Positions 7,399-15,722 of a stretch of DNA of 64,000 nt are shown here, piece after piece. Each line of letters starts with the position of its first letter. The first letter of the stretch is position 1. The position numbers and the translations under genes were made by a program. Below the pieces are notes generated by a model that did not search any database, was not told the DNA's origin, and worked only from the letters and a program-made list of their open reading frames with translations. Source of the DNA: JACCXG01 sp963785755 (GTDB lineage: Bacteria; Acidobacteriota; Vicinamibacteria; Vicinamibacterales; 2-12-FULL-66-21); contig CAWAXG010000040.1 of the NCBI GenBank assembly GCA_963785755.1, positions 186,001-250,000 on the forward strand, written 5' to 3'.

Positions 7399-9795
7399 AT
7401 GACTTCGGCTCCCATCGGCACGCAATTCGAAAAGCTTGGCTTCTTCTATCTCGGACGCCGTCACGATCTCGCCACCGGCCAGACCCTGGACGAGCCGCTC
7501 CTCTACGAGTCGCGCAATCTGGTGACGCACGCAGTCTGCGTCGGCATGACCGGAAGCGGAAAAACCGGGCTGTGCCTCGGCATTCTGGAAGAAGCCGCGA
7601 TCGACGGCGTGCCGGTCATCGCGATCGATCCCAAGGGCGATCTCGGCAATCTGCTCCTGACCTTTCCCGGACTCACCAGCACGGAGTTCCAGCCCTGGGT
7701 GGACGAGGACGAAGCCCGGCGGTTGAATCTCTCGGTCGACGATTTCGCCGCCGGGCAGGCAGCGCTCTGGTCGAAGGGGCTGGCGTCATGGGGACAGGAC
7801 GGGGCACGCATCCAGAAACTGCGTGAGTCGGCCGAGTTTTCAATCCTGACGCCGGGCAGCCGCGCCGGGCGTCCGGTCTCCATCCTCAGCTCGTTCGCCG
7901 CACCCGCTGGCGCGCGCAAGGAGGATCCGGAATGGGTCGCGGAGCGCGCCCGGGGGACGGCGACGAGCGCCCTCGCGCTCGCCGGCGTCGAGGCGCCGCC
8001 GCTCAGCCGGGAACACAGCCTCGTGGCCTCGCTGCTCACGCACGCCTGGCAGCGCGGGACCGACCTCGACCTCGGCGGGTTGATCCGCGGGGTGCAGTCG
8101 CCGCCATTCGACAAGATCGGGGTGGTCGACCTCGAATCCTTCTACCCCGCGAAAGATCGCTTCGCGCTGGCGATCCGGTTGAACGGCGTTCTCGCCTCGC
8201 CCGGCTTCGAGACGTGGTTCGAAGGGGAGCCGCTCGATCCGCAGACGCTGTTGTATACGGCCGAGGGCCGTCCGCGCGTCTCGATCTGTTCCATCGCCCA
8301 CCTCGGCGATGCCGAGCGGATGTTCTTCGTGTCGCTCCTGCTCAACGAGATGGTGAGCTGGATGCGCCGGCAGTCCGGCACGTCCAGCCTGCGCGCAATC
8401 CTGTACATGGATGAAATCCTCGGCTATTTCCCGCCGATCGCGGATCCTCCATCCAAGCAGCCGATGTTGACCCTCTTGAAGCAGGCGCGCGCCGTCGGTC
8501 TTGGCATTCTCGTGGCGACGCAGAATCCGGTGGATCTCGACTACAAGGGCCTGGGCAACACCGGAACCTGGTTTCTCGGCCGCCTGCAGACCGATCGCGA
8601 CAAGGCGCGGGTGCTCGACGGTCTCGAGGGAGCAGGCGGAGGTTTGAACCGCGCGGAAGCGGACCGGATGCTGACCGCGCTCAAGAAGCGCATCTTCCTG
8701 ATGCACAACGTCCACGAAGACGCGCCATCCGTGTTCGAGAGCCGCTGGACAATGTCGTATCTGCGAGGTCCGCTCTCGCGTGATCAGATTCGCGCGTTGA
8801 AGGGCAATATCCCCGATCCCGTGCCGCCGGCCGCCGTGGCGGCAAAGGGACCGGCGCTGGCTACCTCCGTGGGAAAGCCCGCACCGTCGGCCGACCGGCC
8901 TGTCATACCTCCCGGTGTCCAGGAGTTCTATCTGCCGTCAGGGGATGCTCCGACTTACGTCCCGGCCATCCTCGGCGCCGCTCGCCTGTCGTTCTCCGAT
9001 CGCACCCTCGGTGTCGACATGACCAAGGACGTCTTCTATCTCGTTCCGGTGAGCGACGACGCCATACAAGTGGATTGGACGCAGGCGTCGAAGATCGACA
9101 TCGACTCGGAGGAGCTTCGCCGCGACCCGGTCGAGAACGCATCGTTTGCGCCGCTCCCTGCTGCGGCCGCTCAGGCGCGGAAGTATCCATCGTGGTCCAA
9201 ATCCTTTGCCCGGTGGGTGGCTCAGCAGGAGCGGGTCGAGCTGCTGCGTCATCCCGCGCTGCGCCTCACGTCGCGCGTGGATGAATCCGAGCGGGATTTC
9301 CGGATTCGCCTTCAGCTCGAATCGAGGACGGCCCGGGATGCCGCGGTCGAGGCCGTGCGGCGGAAGTACGCGGACAAGCAAGGCACCCTCGAGGCCCGGC
9401 TCCAGCGCGCGCAGCTGACCGTCGATCGAGAGCAGAAACAAGCCTCCGATCAGAAGCTGCAGACCGCCGTCTCGTTCGGCGCGACGGTGCTCGACATGTT
9501 CCTGCGAGGCAAGCGCCCCGGCACCGGGACGCTCGGACGAGCGACGACGGCCGCGCGCGGCGTCGGCCGCACCATGAAAGAGGATTCCGACGTGAAGCGG
9601 GCAAGCGAGAGCGTCGAGTCCGTCCGGCGCGCGATGGAAGCGCTCGAGCATCAAATCGAGGCCGATGTCACCGCCATGAGCACCCGATTCGACGAACAGG
9701 TCCCGCTCGAGCGCGTCGTGGTGTCACCCAAGCGCGGCCAGGTCGAGGTGCTGTTCGTCGGGCTCGCCTGGTCACCCGGCGCCATCTCAGCCTGA
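7399..9795 (+). CDS. HerA/FtsK-superfamily ATP-binding protein (DUF87-like)
   Basis: A 798-residue cytoplasmic P-loop ATPase of the HerA/VirB4-like class. Walker A is GMTGSGKT at residues 49-56, followed by the family's AIDPKGDLGNLL stretch. Walker B is LYMDEI with D338/E339, followed by LLKQARAVGLGILVATQNPVDLDYK, typical of the sensor region of DNA-pumping ATPases. The C-terminal third is different: an Ala/Arg/Lys/Glu coiled-coil (about 640-770) containing a predicted hinge, ending in a small beta unit (ERVVVSPKRGQVEVLFVGL). No nuclease domain is attached. It follows a small helical protein by 4 bases and overlaps the next gene by one base (TGATG). Role in DNA or protein translocation is plausible but not shown. 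Confidence 0.85.
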   Translation: MTSAPIGTQFEKLGFFYLGRRHDLATGQTLDEPLLYESRNLVTHAVCVGMTGSGKTGLCLGILEEAAIDGVPVIAIDPKGDLGNLLLTFPGLTSTEFQPWVDEDEARRLNLSVDDFAAGQAALWSKGLASWGQDGARIQKLRESAEFSILTPGSRAGRPVSILSSFAAPAGARKEDPEWVAERARGTATSALALAGVEAPPLSREHSLVASLLTHAWQRGTDLDLGGLIRGVQSPPFDKIGVVDLESFYPAKDRFALAIRLNGVLASPGFETWFEGEPLDPQTLLYTAEGRPRVSICSIAHLGDAERMFFVSLLLNEMVSWMRRQSGTSSLRAILYMDEILGYFPPIADPPSKQPMLTLLKQARAVGLGILVATQNPVDLDYKGLGNTGTWFLGRLQTDRDKARVLDGLEGAGGGLNRAEADRMLTALKKRIFLMHNVHEDAPSVFESRWTMSYLRGPLSRDQIRALKGNIPDPVPPAAVAAKGPALATSVGKPAPSADRPVIPPGVQEFYLPSGDAPTYVPAILGAARLSFSDRTLGVDMTKDVFYLVPVSDDAIQVDWTQASKIDIDSEELRRDPVENASFAPLPAAAAQARKYPSWSKSFARWVAQQERVELLRHPALRLTSRVDESERDFRIRLQLESRTARDAAVEAVRRKYADKQGTLEARLQRAQLTVDREQKQASDQKLQTAVSFGATVLDMFLRGKRPGTGTLGRATTAARGVGRTMKEDSDVKRASESVESVRRAMEALEHQIEADVTAMSTRFDEQVPLERVVVSPKRGQVEVLFVGLAWSPGAISA

Positions 9796-10763
9796 TGACC
9801 GTCGCCAGGCTGCTGGGCCTGCTGCTGGCAGCGGTCATCGTAGTCGCGCTGACGACCCTCGGTCTGCCGGCGGGGTGCCGCTGGCAGGAGCTCGATCCGA
9901 GCATCACGCGGCCGACTGCGACCGTCGTCCGCGAGCTGTCACCGCCTCCCGGCGGCCTCGCCCTGCCGCTTCGCGCCGGCTCGATCCGGTTCGCGGTCAT
10001 CGGCGATTCGGGCCGCGGCGATCGATGGCAGCATGAAGTGGCCCGGCAGATGGTGGCCTGGCGGTCGAAGTTTCCCTTCGACTTCGTGCTAATGCTCGGC
10101 GACAACATCTACGGCGGCAGCACCGCCGCGGATTATCGCGCGAAGTTCGAAGAGCCCTACCGGGCGCTGCTCGACGCGAATGTCACGTTCCAGGCCGCCA
10201 TCGGCAACCATGACGATCCGAGCCAGGTTCACTATTCGCTCTTCAACATGGGCGGACGGCGCTACTACACCTTCCGGAAATCCGAGCGCCGTCCCGCCGG
10301 TCTCGTTGGTGCCGGCGTGCGGTTTTTCGCCCTGGACAGCCGCTCCCTGGATCCCGATCAGCTCGACTGGCTGCGACAGGAGCTCGCCGAGTCGGGAACC
10401 AACTGGAAGATCGTGTTCTTTCACCATCCGCTCTACACGTCGGGCCGGTACCGGGCGGGTGCCCGCGGATTGCGCCTGGCGCTCGAACCGATTCTCGTCG
10501 AAGGGGACGTCGACGTCGCCCTCGCCGGCCACGAGCACCTGTACGAACGGCTGCAGCCACAGAGAGGGATCAGCTACTTCACATCGGGCGGCGCCGGATC
10601 ACTGAGGCGCGGAGACCTCGGGCCATCCACGATCACTGCCCGTGGCTTCGACACCGACTACCACTTCATGCTGATGGAAGTGTCGGGCTCCGAGCTGTTC
10701 TTCCAGACAATCAGCCGCACCGGAATGACCGTGGATGCGGGAGTCATCTCGCGCCCTTCGTGA
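9795..10763 (+). CDS. Calcineurin-like metallophosphoesterase (exported)
   Basis: A 322-residue binuclear-metal phosphoesterase. All family blocks are present: IGDSGRGDRW (GD at 70-71), LMLGDNIYGG (GDN at 102-104), AIGNHDD (GNHD at 137-140), FFHHPLYTSG and LAGHEHLYER (GHxH). It resembles the purple-acid-phosphatase/tartrate-resistant branch. The N-terminus is a hydrophobic segment ending LGLPAGC, either a signal anchor or an imperfect lipobox, so the enzyme should act outside the cytoplasm. Its ATG overlaps the ATPase stop by one base, which implies translational coupling even though the two proteins probably act in different compartments. Substrate unknown. Confidence 0.88.
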   Translation: MTVARLLGLLLAAVIVVALTTLGLPAGCRWQELDPSITRPTATVVRELSPPPGGLALPLRAGSIRFAVIGDSGRGDRWQHEVARQMVAWRSKFPFDFVLMLGDNIYGGSTAADYRAKFEEPYRALLDANVTFQAAIGNHDDPSQVHYSLFNMGGRRYYTFRKSERRPAGLVGAGVRFFALDSRSLDPDQLDWLRQELAESGTNWKIVFFHHPLYTSGRYRAGARGLRLALEPILVEGDVDVALAGHEHLYERLQPQRGISYFTSGGAGSLRRGDLGPSTITARGFDTDYHFMLMEVSGSELFFQTISRTGMTVDAGVISRPS

Positions 10764-10862
10764 CACTCCGAACGCGCGCGCAGCGAAAAGTCGCGTGAAC
10801 ATCGTGACTTCCAACTTCAGGCTGACGACAAAGGCGGAAGAAAAAGGCGCGAGCACGACGGG

Positions 10863-12737
10863 TCACGACGGCACTGACGGCGACGAAGTATCACGCAGGT
10901 CCTGTAGTGACATCGAGCCCGTGCGCGCGAAACGAAGCTGTGATTGGAGTTGCACGGTCATTCGGGGAGGACAAGGCCCCCCCTCCCGGATCTGCCTGAC
11001 TTTGTCCTGAAACGCGGCGGCCCAGGCTCGTGGCTGGCGCCCCTCGGCGGTCACGCCTTCCGACGACTCGATCCGTGCGCCGCGGAACAGACCCTCCACC
11101 TGGCCGGCGGACAGCTGCTCGAGCCGGTTCAAAAGGAAGCGGCGGCCTTCGTCAGAAATCTGTTGTTCGCGGAAGGTGGCGCCGCCCCACGGGAGCTCGT
11201 CCATGCTCACGCGGCAGGTGCGCGCGTCGGCCCAGATCGGATAGGCCCGCCAGTTGTGCAAATCGAGTTTCGCCGGGCCGAACGAGGCGCCCAGATCCTG
11301 AAGCATCGCCAGCGGCCGTGAGCAGCCGCCGTCGGGCAGATCCCCGCCAGGCAGGCAGATCTGACGCTGGTTCTCCGCTTTGTTGTCCCAATGCGCGAGG
11401 AAGACGGCCATCAGCCTCAGCGCGTCGACGTGGGCCTTCGGCGCTCCGCCGGCGGCCGCCTCGATACGATCGAGCTCGAACCAGGCCCATCCCTGGTCTG
11501 GCGTCGACTCGATCCGGCGTCCGGGCAGACGCCGCTCGACAATCGCGAAGTCGAACGTGACACTCTTCGCGTAGTCGAGACCACGCGGAAAGCACGCGCG
11601 TTCCAGTCCTGTTTCCGCGAGGCAGCGCAGCGAGTGGAACGGAAACGAGGTGCAGCCGGCGCAGCGCACTTCCTTGACGAAATACATCCGGTCCGCGCCA
11701 AAGCCCAGAGCCACGAGCAGCCGCGTCGCGGCGGCTTCCGCGTGGAGCTCCGGATTGCCGCGGCCGTACTTCACGCGGATGACGTCGCCGTCCGGAAGCT
11801 CACAGTCGAATTTCGGCGTCGTGCCTCCCATTGCCTTCACCACGAGGCGGCATTCGACCGTATCCGACTCGCCGAACGAACCGGGTCCAGAAGGGTTCGA
11901 CTCGAGATTCACGCTTTGCGCGGCGGGCGGAATCCAGACCTGGGCTGATCGGAGTGCCGCGTCTCTCTGTGTGGCGGAGACCAGACGCTCGCCGCTCTTC
12001 TGGTCCGCCCTGGGCTCGCCCGCTGCTGGATCCTTCGATTCGGATGCGCCGCATCCAGCCGTCACGAACAGCAGCACCATCGCCAGCGTCTTCGTCAGCG
12101 CCGAGCCTTCGCTGGATCGCCGAACCATCATCGCCGTCTGCGGCGATGGGAGGAGCAGGAGACCGGCGAAATACAGAAACACGGTGAAGAACGCGACATA
12201 GCCCGTGATGGGTGCGTTCGGCTCGTAGGCGATGCCGCCGAGTGTCGCACCTGACATCATCGCGGTGAGTACCCGGTTCAGCAGGCCGCGATCCGCCGCA
12301 TACAACGCTTCGATGACGAGATAGCGAAGAACGAAGAGCGAGCCGAGGAGAACCAGGAGCGATCGCAGCGTGCCAGCGCGATCGGTTCGCGCGGCGCCAA
12401 TCGTCAGCAGCTGGCAGAAAATCAGGATCGCGAACGCAGCATGGAGCAATCCGCGATCGGGAAGCAGCAGATTGACGACTTGCGACGAGGCGGCGAACAT
12501 CGTCAGCAGGACAATCGCTCCTGAGACGTTCTCCATGCCGCTCCGAGTCCCGTGGAGCAGGCCGTAAAGCGCAAGCGCTCCGCCGCGGACGATGGTGCCG
12601 ATCAGGAGCACGGCCAGGATCAGCGCTGTCAGCGAGGGCGGAACCAGCCTGATCGTTTCGGTGACACGAAAGCCGCCCAGGAGGGTGACGGTCAGGAAGA
12701 TTGCGGGCAGGACAATCGCTTCGCGGCGGTCGGTCAT
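10863..12737 (-). CDS. Membrane protein with a kinase-like C-terminal domain (putative)
   Basis: A 624-residue protein in two parts. Residues about 8-230 hold six or seven hydrophobic helices; a last helix (TLAMVLLFVTAGCGAS) precedes a soluble domain. That domain carries features of a protein-kinase-like fold related to HipA/FAM20/PI-kinase types: a lysine in DVIRVKYG (about K322), a helix with E following, a catalytic-loop-like HWDNKAEN at 449-456 with the D-x4-N spacing, and a metal-binding-like LQDLGASFG with D481. Several cysteines (CAGC) may bind metal or form disulphides. No gene name is recognised. It overlaps the upstream gene by four bases (ATGA). The kinase assignment is inferred from motif order only; a catalytically inactive or different fold cannot be excluded. 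Confidence 0.6.
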   Translation of the reverse strand: MTDRREAIVLPAIFLTVTLLGGFRVTETIRLVPPSLTALILAVLLIGTIVRGGALALYGLLHGTRSGMENVSGAIVLLTMFAASSQVVNLLLPDRGLLHAAFAILIFCQLLTIGAARTDRAGTLRSLLVLLGSLFVLRYLVIEALYAADRGLLNRVLTAMMSGATLGGIAYEPNAPITGYVAFFTVFLYFAGLLLLPSPQTAMMVRRSSEGSALTKTLAMVLLFVTAGCGASESKDPAAGEPRADQKSGERLVSATQRDAALRSAQVWIPPAAQSVNLESNPSGPGSFGESDTVECRLVVKAMGGTTPKFDCELPDGDVIRVKYGRGNPELHAEAAATRLLVALGFGADRMYFVKEVRCAGCTSFPFHSLRCLAETGLERACFPRGLDYAKSVTFDFAIVERRLPGRRIESTPDQGWAWFELDRIEAAAGGAPKAHVDALRLMAVFLAHWDNKAENQRQICLPGGDLPDGGCSRPLAMLQDLGASFGPAKLDLHNWRAYPIWADARTCRVSMDELPWGGATFREQQISDEGRRFLLNRLEQLSAGQVEGLFRGARIESSEGVTAEGRQPRAWAAAFQDKVRQIREGGPCPPRMTVQLQSQLRFARTGSMSLQDLRDTSSPSVPS

Positions 12738-13285
12738 TTGCGTGGTTCGAGCACGCGCAGCGGGTTCAAGTCGGAGGCCTCGGGTCGAATGCCCCGCTCG
12801 AGCTCCGCCTTCAGCTCGTCGGCCGATCGCATGGCCAGGGTCTCGTCGGTGACGACCAGCCGGTTGCCGGGCGCGACGGCGATGGCGCGATTGACGGCAT
12901 CGAGGCCTTGCTTGAAGAGCTCGTCATCGCTCGACAGACGTCCCCAGCCCTGACGGTAGTACGAGTAGGCGACATAGAACTGGGTCTGCGCGTCTCGATG
13001 CGCGGGATCGGCCCGCTCGAACGCCAGTCGCGCCTCCGGGAATTTGTCCTGCCGGAAGAACCCGAGACCGTCGTCGAACGCCTGCCGGTCGATGCGGTAC
13101 GCGCCGACCGCTGCCGCGAGCCCGCCGACGGCTTCGGCGCGCGTCTGCGGCTGCGACGAATACAGCCAGGCGATGGTCGCCGCGTAGGCGACTGACATGA
13201 GGAGTCCGGCGACGCGGACCATGGGGACAATTGTACGGGACGGCGGTGAGCCGGTCGGCGAGGCTTCGGCGAGCGCATCCCGCAT
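12734..13285 (-). CDS. Membrane-anchored TPR-like protein
   Basis: A 183-residue protein with one N-terminal membrane segment (VRVAGLLMSVAYAATIAWLY, about 23-42) and a soluble domain with TPR-like helical pairs (FFRQDKFPEARLAFERADP, then FYVAYSYYRQGWGRL and GLDAVNRAIAVAPG). The GAGG motif ahead of 13285 supports that start; an inner ATG at 13222 would leave only the membrane segment and TPR part. Its stop overlaps the start of the kinase-like membrane protein by four bases, so they are translationally coupled and probably act together at the inner membrane. Exact function unknown. Confidence 0.65.
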   Translation of the reverse strand: MRDALAEASPTGSPPSRTIVPMVRVAGLLMSVAYAATIAWLYSSQPQTRAEAVGGLAAAVGAYRIDRQAFDDGLGFFRQDKFPEARLAFERADPAHRDAQTQFYVAYSYYRQGWGRLSSDDELFKQGLDAVNRAIAVAPGNRLVVTDETLAMRSADELKAELERGIRPEASDLNPLRVLEPRK

Positions 13286-13339
13286 GGCGTCCTCGTTGCC
13301 GGCTTCGCGAAAAGGGTCGGTCTTGTTCAGCGCGGTCGG

Positions 13340-14104
13340 CTATTCCGGTGAGAGCGAGCTTCGATGTGCGGCGAGGGTCCGGCGCGCGTCTCTGCTGATC
13401 GGCCGGCCGTTGATCGATTCGTACTCGTAGAACACATCCAGCGTGGATTGACCCGCGAACTTGATTTTCGCGACTGACTCGGTCGACACGGGCACCCGGA
13501 CGCCGTCGACGTTCGCGAAATGCCGGATGATGTTGACCAGGCTCGTCCAGAACGAGGGGTTCTTCGCGAGACGTCCCTCGACCCTGAGCAGATCCAAGCC
13601 GTCCGGGCTCAGCACCATGCGTCCCTCGACGAGCATGACCTCCTTGCGCTTCGGCTTCAAGAGCACGTAACGAAGTCCCTCTTCGATGCCGCCATCGGTG
13701 AACTCATAGTTGTCTTCCGTCAGCGCCGCCCGCCCGGCCTGGCCGTCGGCGATGAGCTCCTGTTCACGCTTGAGTACCGCCCTGAGGACCTTGTTCCGGA
13801 CGGTGTCGCCGCCGCGTTCGCTGACGATCTCGTAGCGGAAACCTTGCTCATCTAGTTCTGTCCAGGCGTCCAGCCAACCCTCCTGGTTGAACTTCTCACT
13901 CTTGGCGTGCATGCGGCGGAATGCGCGGTACTGCGTGAGCGGCTGTTCTTCCTTTGCCAGAACAGCTGGCGCTGCTGAGTTCTCACGGTCGGCGGCGCTC
14001 ATCGTGACGATGGACGCCAGGAGTGTGAAGAAATAGACCCAGACGGGTGCCACCTGTACCTTGCGGCAACGTCTCTGCCCGGATTCAGTCAGGTGCTTCT
14101 CCAT
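13340..14104 (-). CDS. Exported protein, possibly LolA-like fold
   Basis: A 254-residue protein with a signal-anchor-like segment (VAPVWVYFFTLLASIVTMSAA, about residues 17-37), then a soluble domain. It has alternating beta strands such as EEGLRYVLLKPKRKEVMLVEG, LSPDGLDLLRVEGRLAKNP and VDGVRVPVSTESVAKIKF. The pattern resembles outer-membrane-lipoprotein-carrier-like proteins common in acidobacteria, but I cannot confirm the family. The start at 14104 is preferred over upstream starts because GGGAG precedes it. It lies 54 bases upstream of the TPR-like gene on the same strand and may head that operon. Confidence 0.6.
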   Translation of the reverse strand: MEKHLTESGQRRCRKVQVAPVWVYFFTLLASIVTMSAADRENSAAPAVLAKEEQPLTQYRAFRRMHAKSEKFNQEGWLDAWTELDEQGFRYEIVSERGGDTVRNKVLRAVLKREQELIADGQAGRAALTEDNYEFTDGGIEEGLRYVLLKPKRKEVMLVEGRMVLSPDGLDLLRVEGRLAKNPSFWTSLVNIIRHFANVDGVRVPVSTESVAKIKFAGQSTLDVFYEYESINGRPISRDARRTLAAHRSSLSPE

Positions 14105-14169
14105 ATCACGCTCCCGGGCCTCGCATGACGCAAGAAGCGTGCTCACGCAGTGCCGGCTCGGCCTTGGCA

Positions 14170-14345
14170 ATGGACTCGCAGTGGACTGACTGTTGCAACG
14201 CGCCACTGACGACTGTGGTCATCCCGGCATTCCGGTCAGCCGGCTACATCGCCGACACACTGACGTCTGTCTACGACCAGACTTATCGAGAACTCGAAGT
14301 CATCCTGGTCAACGACGGCTCGCCGGATACGCATGAATCAGTGGA
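14170..14345 (+). pseudogene. 5' remnant of a GT2-family glycosyltransferase
   Basis: About 58 codons clearly match the N-terminus of family 2 glycosyltransferases: TTVVIPAFRSAGYIADTLTSV then YRELEVILVNDGSPDTHE, covering the nucleotide-binding beta strands and the first conserved aspartates. The similarity stops near 14345, and the frame then runs antisense through the next, convergent gene. The rest of the enzyme (acceptor site, DxD motif) is absent. This is either a true deletion that joined two unrelated genes or an assembly join. It does not encode a working enzyme. An in-frame ATG at 14125 is an alternative start. Confidence 0.75.
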
Positions 14346-14368
14346 AGCGATCGTTCCTGCGCCAGGGT

Positions 14369-15669
14369 TCAGGTCTGAAGCTTCGCGACCTGCGTCTGCG
14401 TGCCCCGCACGAACGCTGAGCGCGCCGCGACGCTCACGATCACGACGGCGAGGACGACGAGTCCGAATTCCAGGACCATGAGCTCTGTGGGAACACGCCA
14501 CCGTGCCCCCGAGCGGGCCCGTTCCCAGACGATGTAGACGGGAATGGCGGTGAACGTCCAGACGGTCAGCGGGAGCGTGGCGCGCGTGAACAGGAATGGC
14601 GTGAAGTACAGCAGGTACCAGGGATAGATCACCGGTGCGCAGAGGAGCGCCAGCGCCATCGGCCACGCCCAGGCGGCAGGATTGTTGGCGTCCAGCTTCA
14701 CCCGCGCCCACACGGCCGCGCCGAACCCGACGAGCAGCGCGAAGACGGCGGCGCCATTCGGCGTAATCACCCACGCAAGCGGCCGGAAGATCGGGCTGTT
14801 GAAGCGGATGTGCTCCACGACGTTCGGCACGGCGCCCACGGGGAGCGCCGCGCCCGACATGAAGGGCAGATAGAGCGCGACGAGAAGGCCGATGCCGAGC
14901 GCGATGTCCCGGTGCCGAATCCTGCCGATGAACAACGGCGCCAGCACGATCGGAAGGAGCTTGGTCGCCACGGCCAGCGTGAAGGCGCAGGAGGCGAGAG
15001 CCGTTCGACGGCCGGCGAGCCAATAGGCGGATGCCGTGATCCAGAACGTGCCGAGCACGTCGATGTGGCTGCTGTGCGCGCTCTCGAGGATCACCAGCGG
15101 GTTCCAGGCGTAGGCGAGCACCAGCCATTCGCTGCGCCCGGTGATCCGCAGCCATCGCAACAGGACCAGGATCGTCAGCAGATCGAGGGCGAGCAGCGCG
15201 AGCTTCATCGCCAGCGGCGATTCCCACAGCGTCACCATGGCGCGGAAGAACAGCTGCGCCGCCGGCAGATAGGGCGTGCCGACGTTGCGGCTCGGCATGC
15301 GCGCCGTGTCCGCGGTGTGGGTATGCGCGAGCGCGGGATCCGCGGGAATGACCGAATACGGGCTGTAGCCGAACCGCTGGACCCGTCCATCCCAGATGTA
15401 CCGGATCATGTCGCTGTCGTAGTTGACGGGCCCGAGCGTGACCGGGACGCGGCACGCGGCGGCGAACGCGAGGGCAATCAGGAGCACCCGGCGGTTGGCC
15501 GGCGCCCGCCATACCCACGCGAGCTGCGCGAGATAGCAGAAGCCGACCGCCGCCGACAGGTACCGAAGAAGAGCGTCGAACCGAGCCGTGCCTGGGTCAC
15601 GGCCAGGCAGGTTGTCGACGCGACCAGAATGGAGCCAGTCAGAACGACGCGGAGCTCGGGGCCAGACAC
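14369..15669 (-). CDS. Polyprenol-linked GT-C glycosyltransferase-like membrane protein (one frameshift)
   Basis: A multi-spanning membrane glycosyltransferase of the GT-C/GT87 or mannosyltransferase type, about 430 residues when repaired. The N-terminal loop carries NYDSDMIRYIWDGRV (acidic residues typical of the catalytic loop), followed by SPY and many hydrophobic helices, with YAWNPLVILESAHSSHID, ATKLLPIVLAPLF and VIYPWYLLYFTPFLF. These are hallmark segments of the family. The first 33 residues (MSGPELRVVLTGS) are in another frame and join near 15570, where one base seems missing around GCTCGG. Without repair the frame starts at 15487. Likely role: transfer of a sugar from a lipid carrier in envelope glycan assembly. 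It converges on the GT2 remnant. Confidence 0.75.
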
Positions 15670-15722
15670 CGATCCGGAATTATCTCCGCTTGCGCGCGTT
15701 CCATAAAGTCGGCGCTCGCCCG

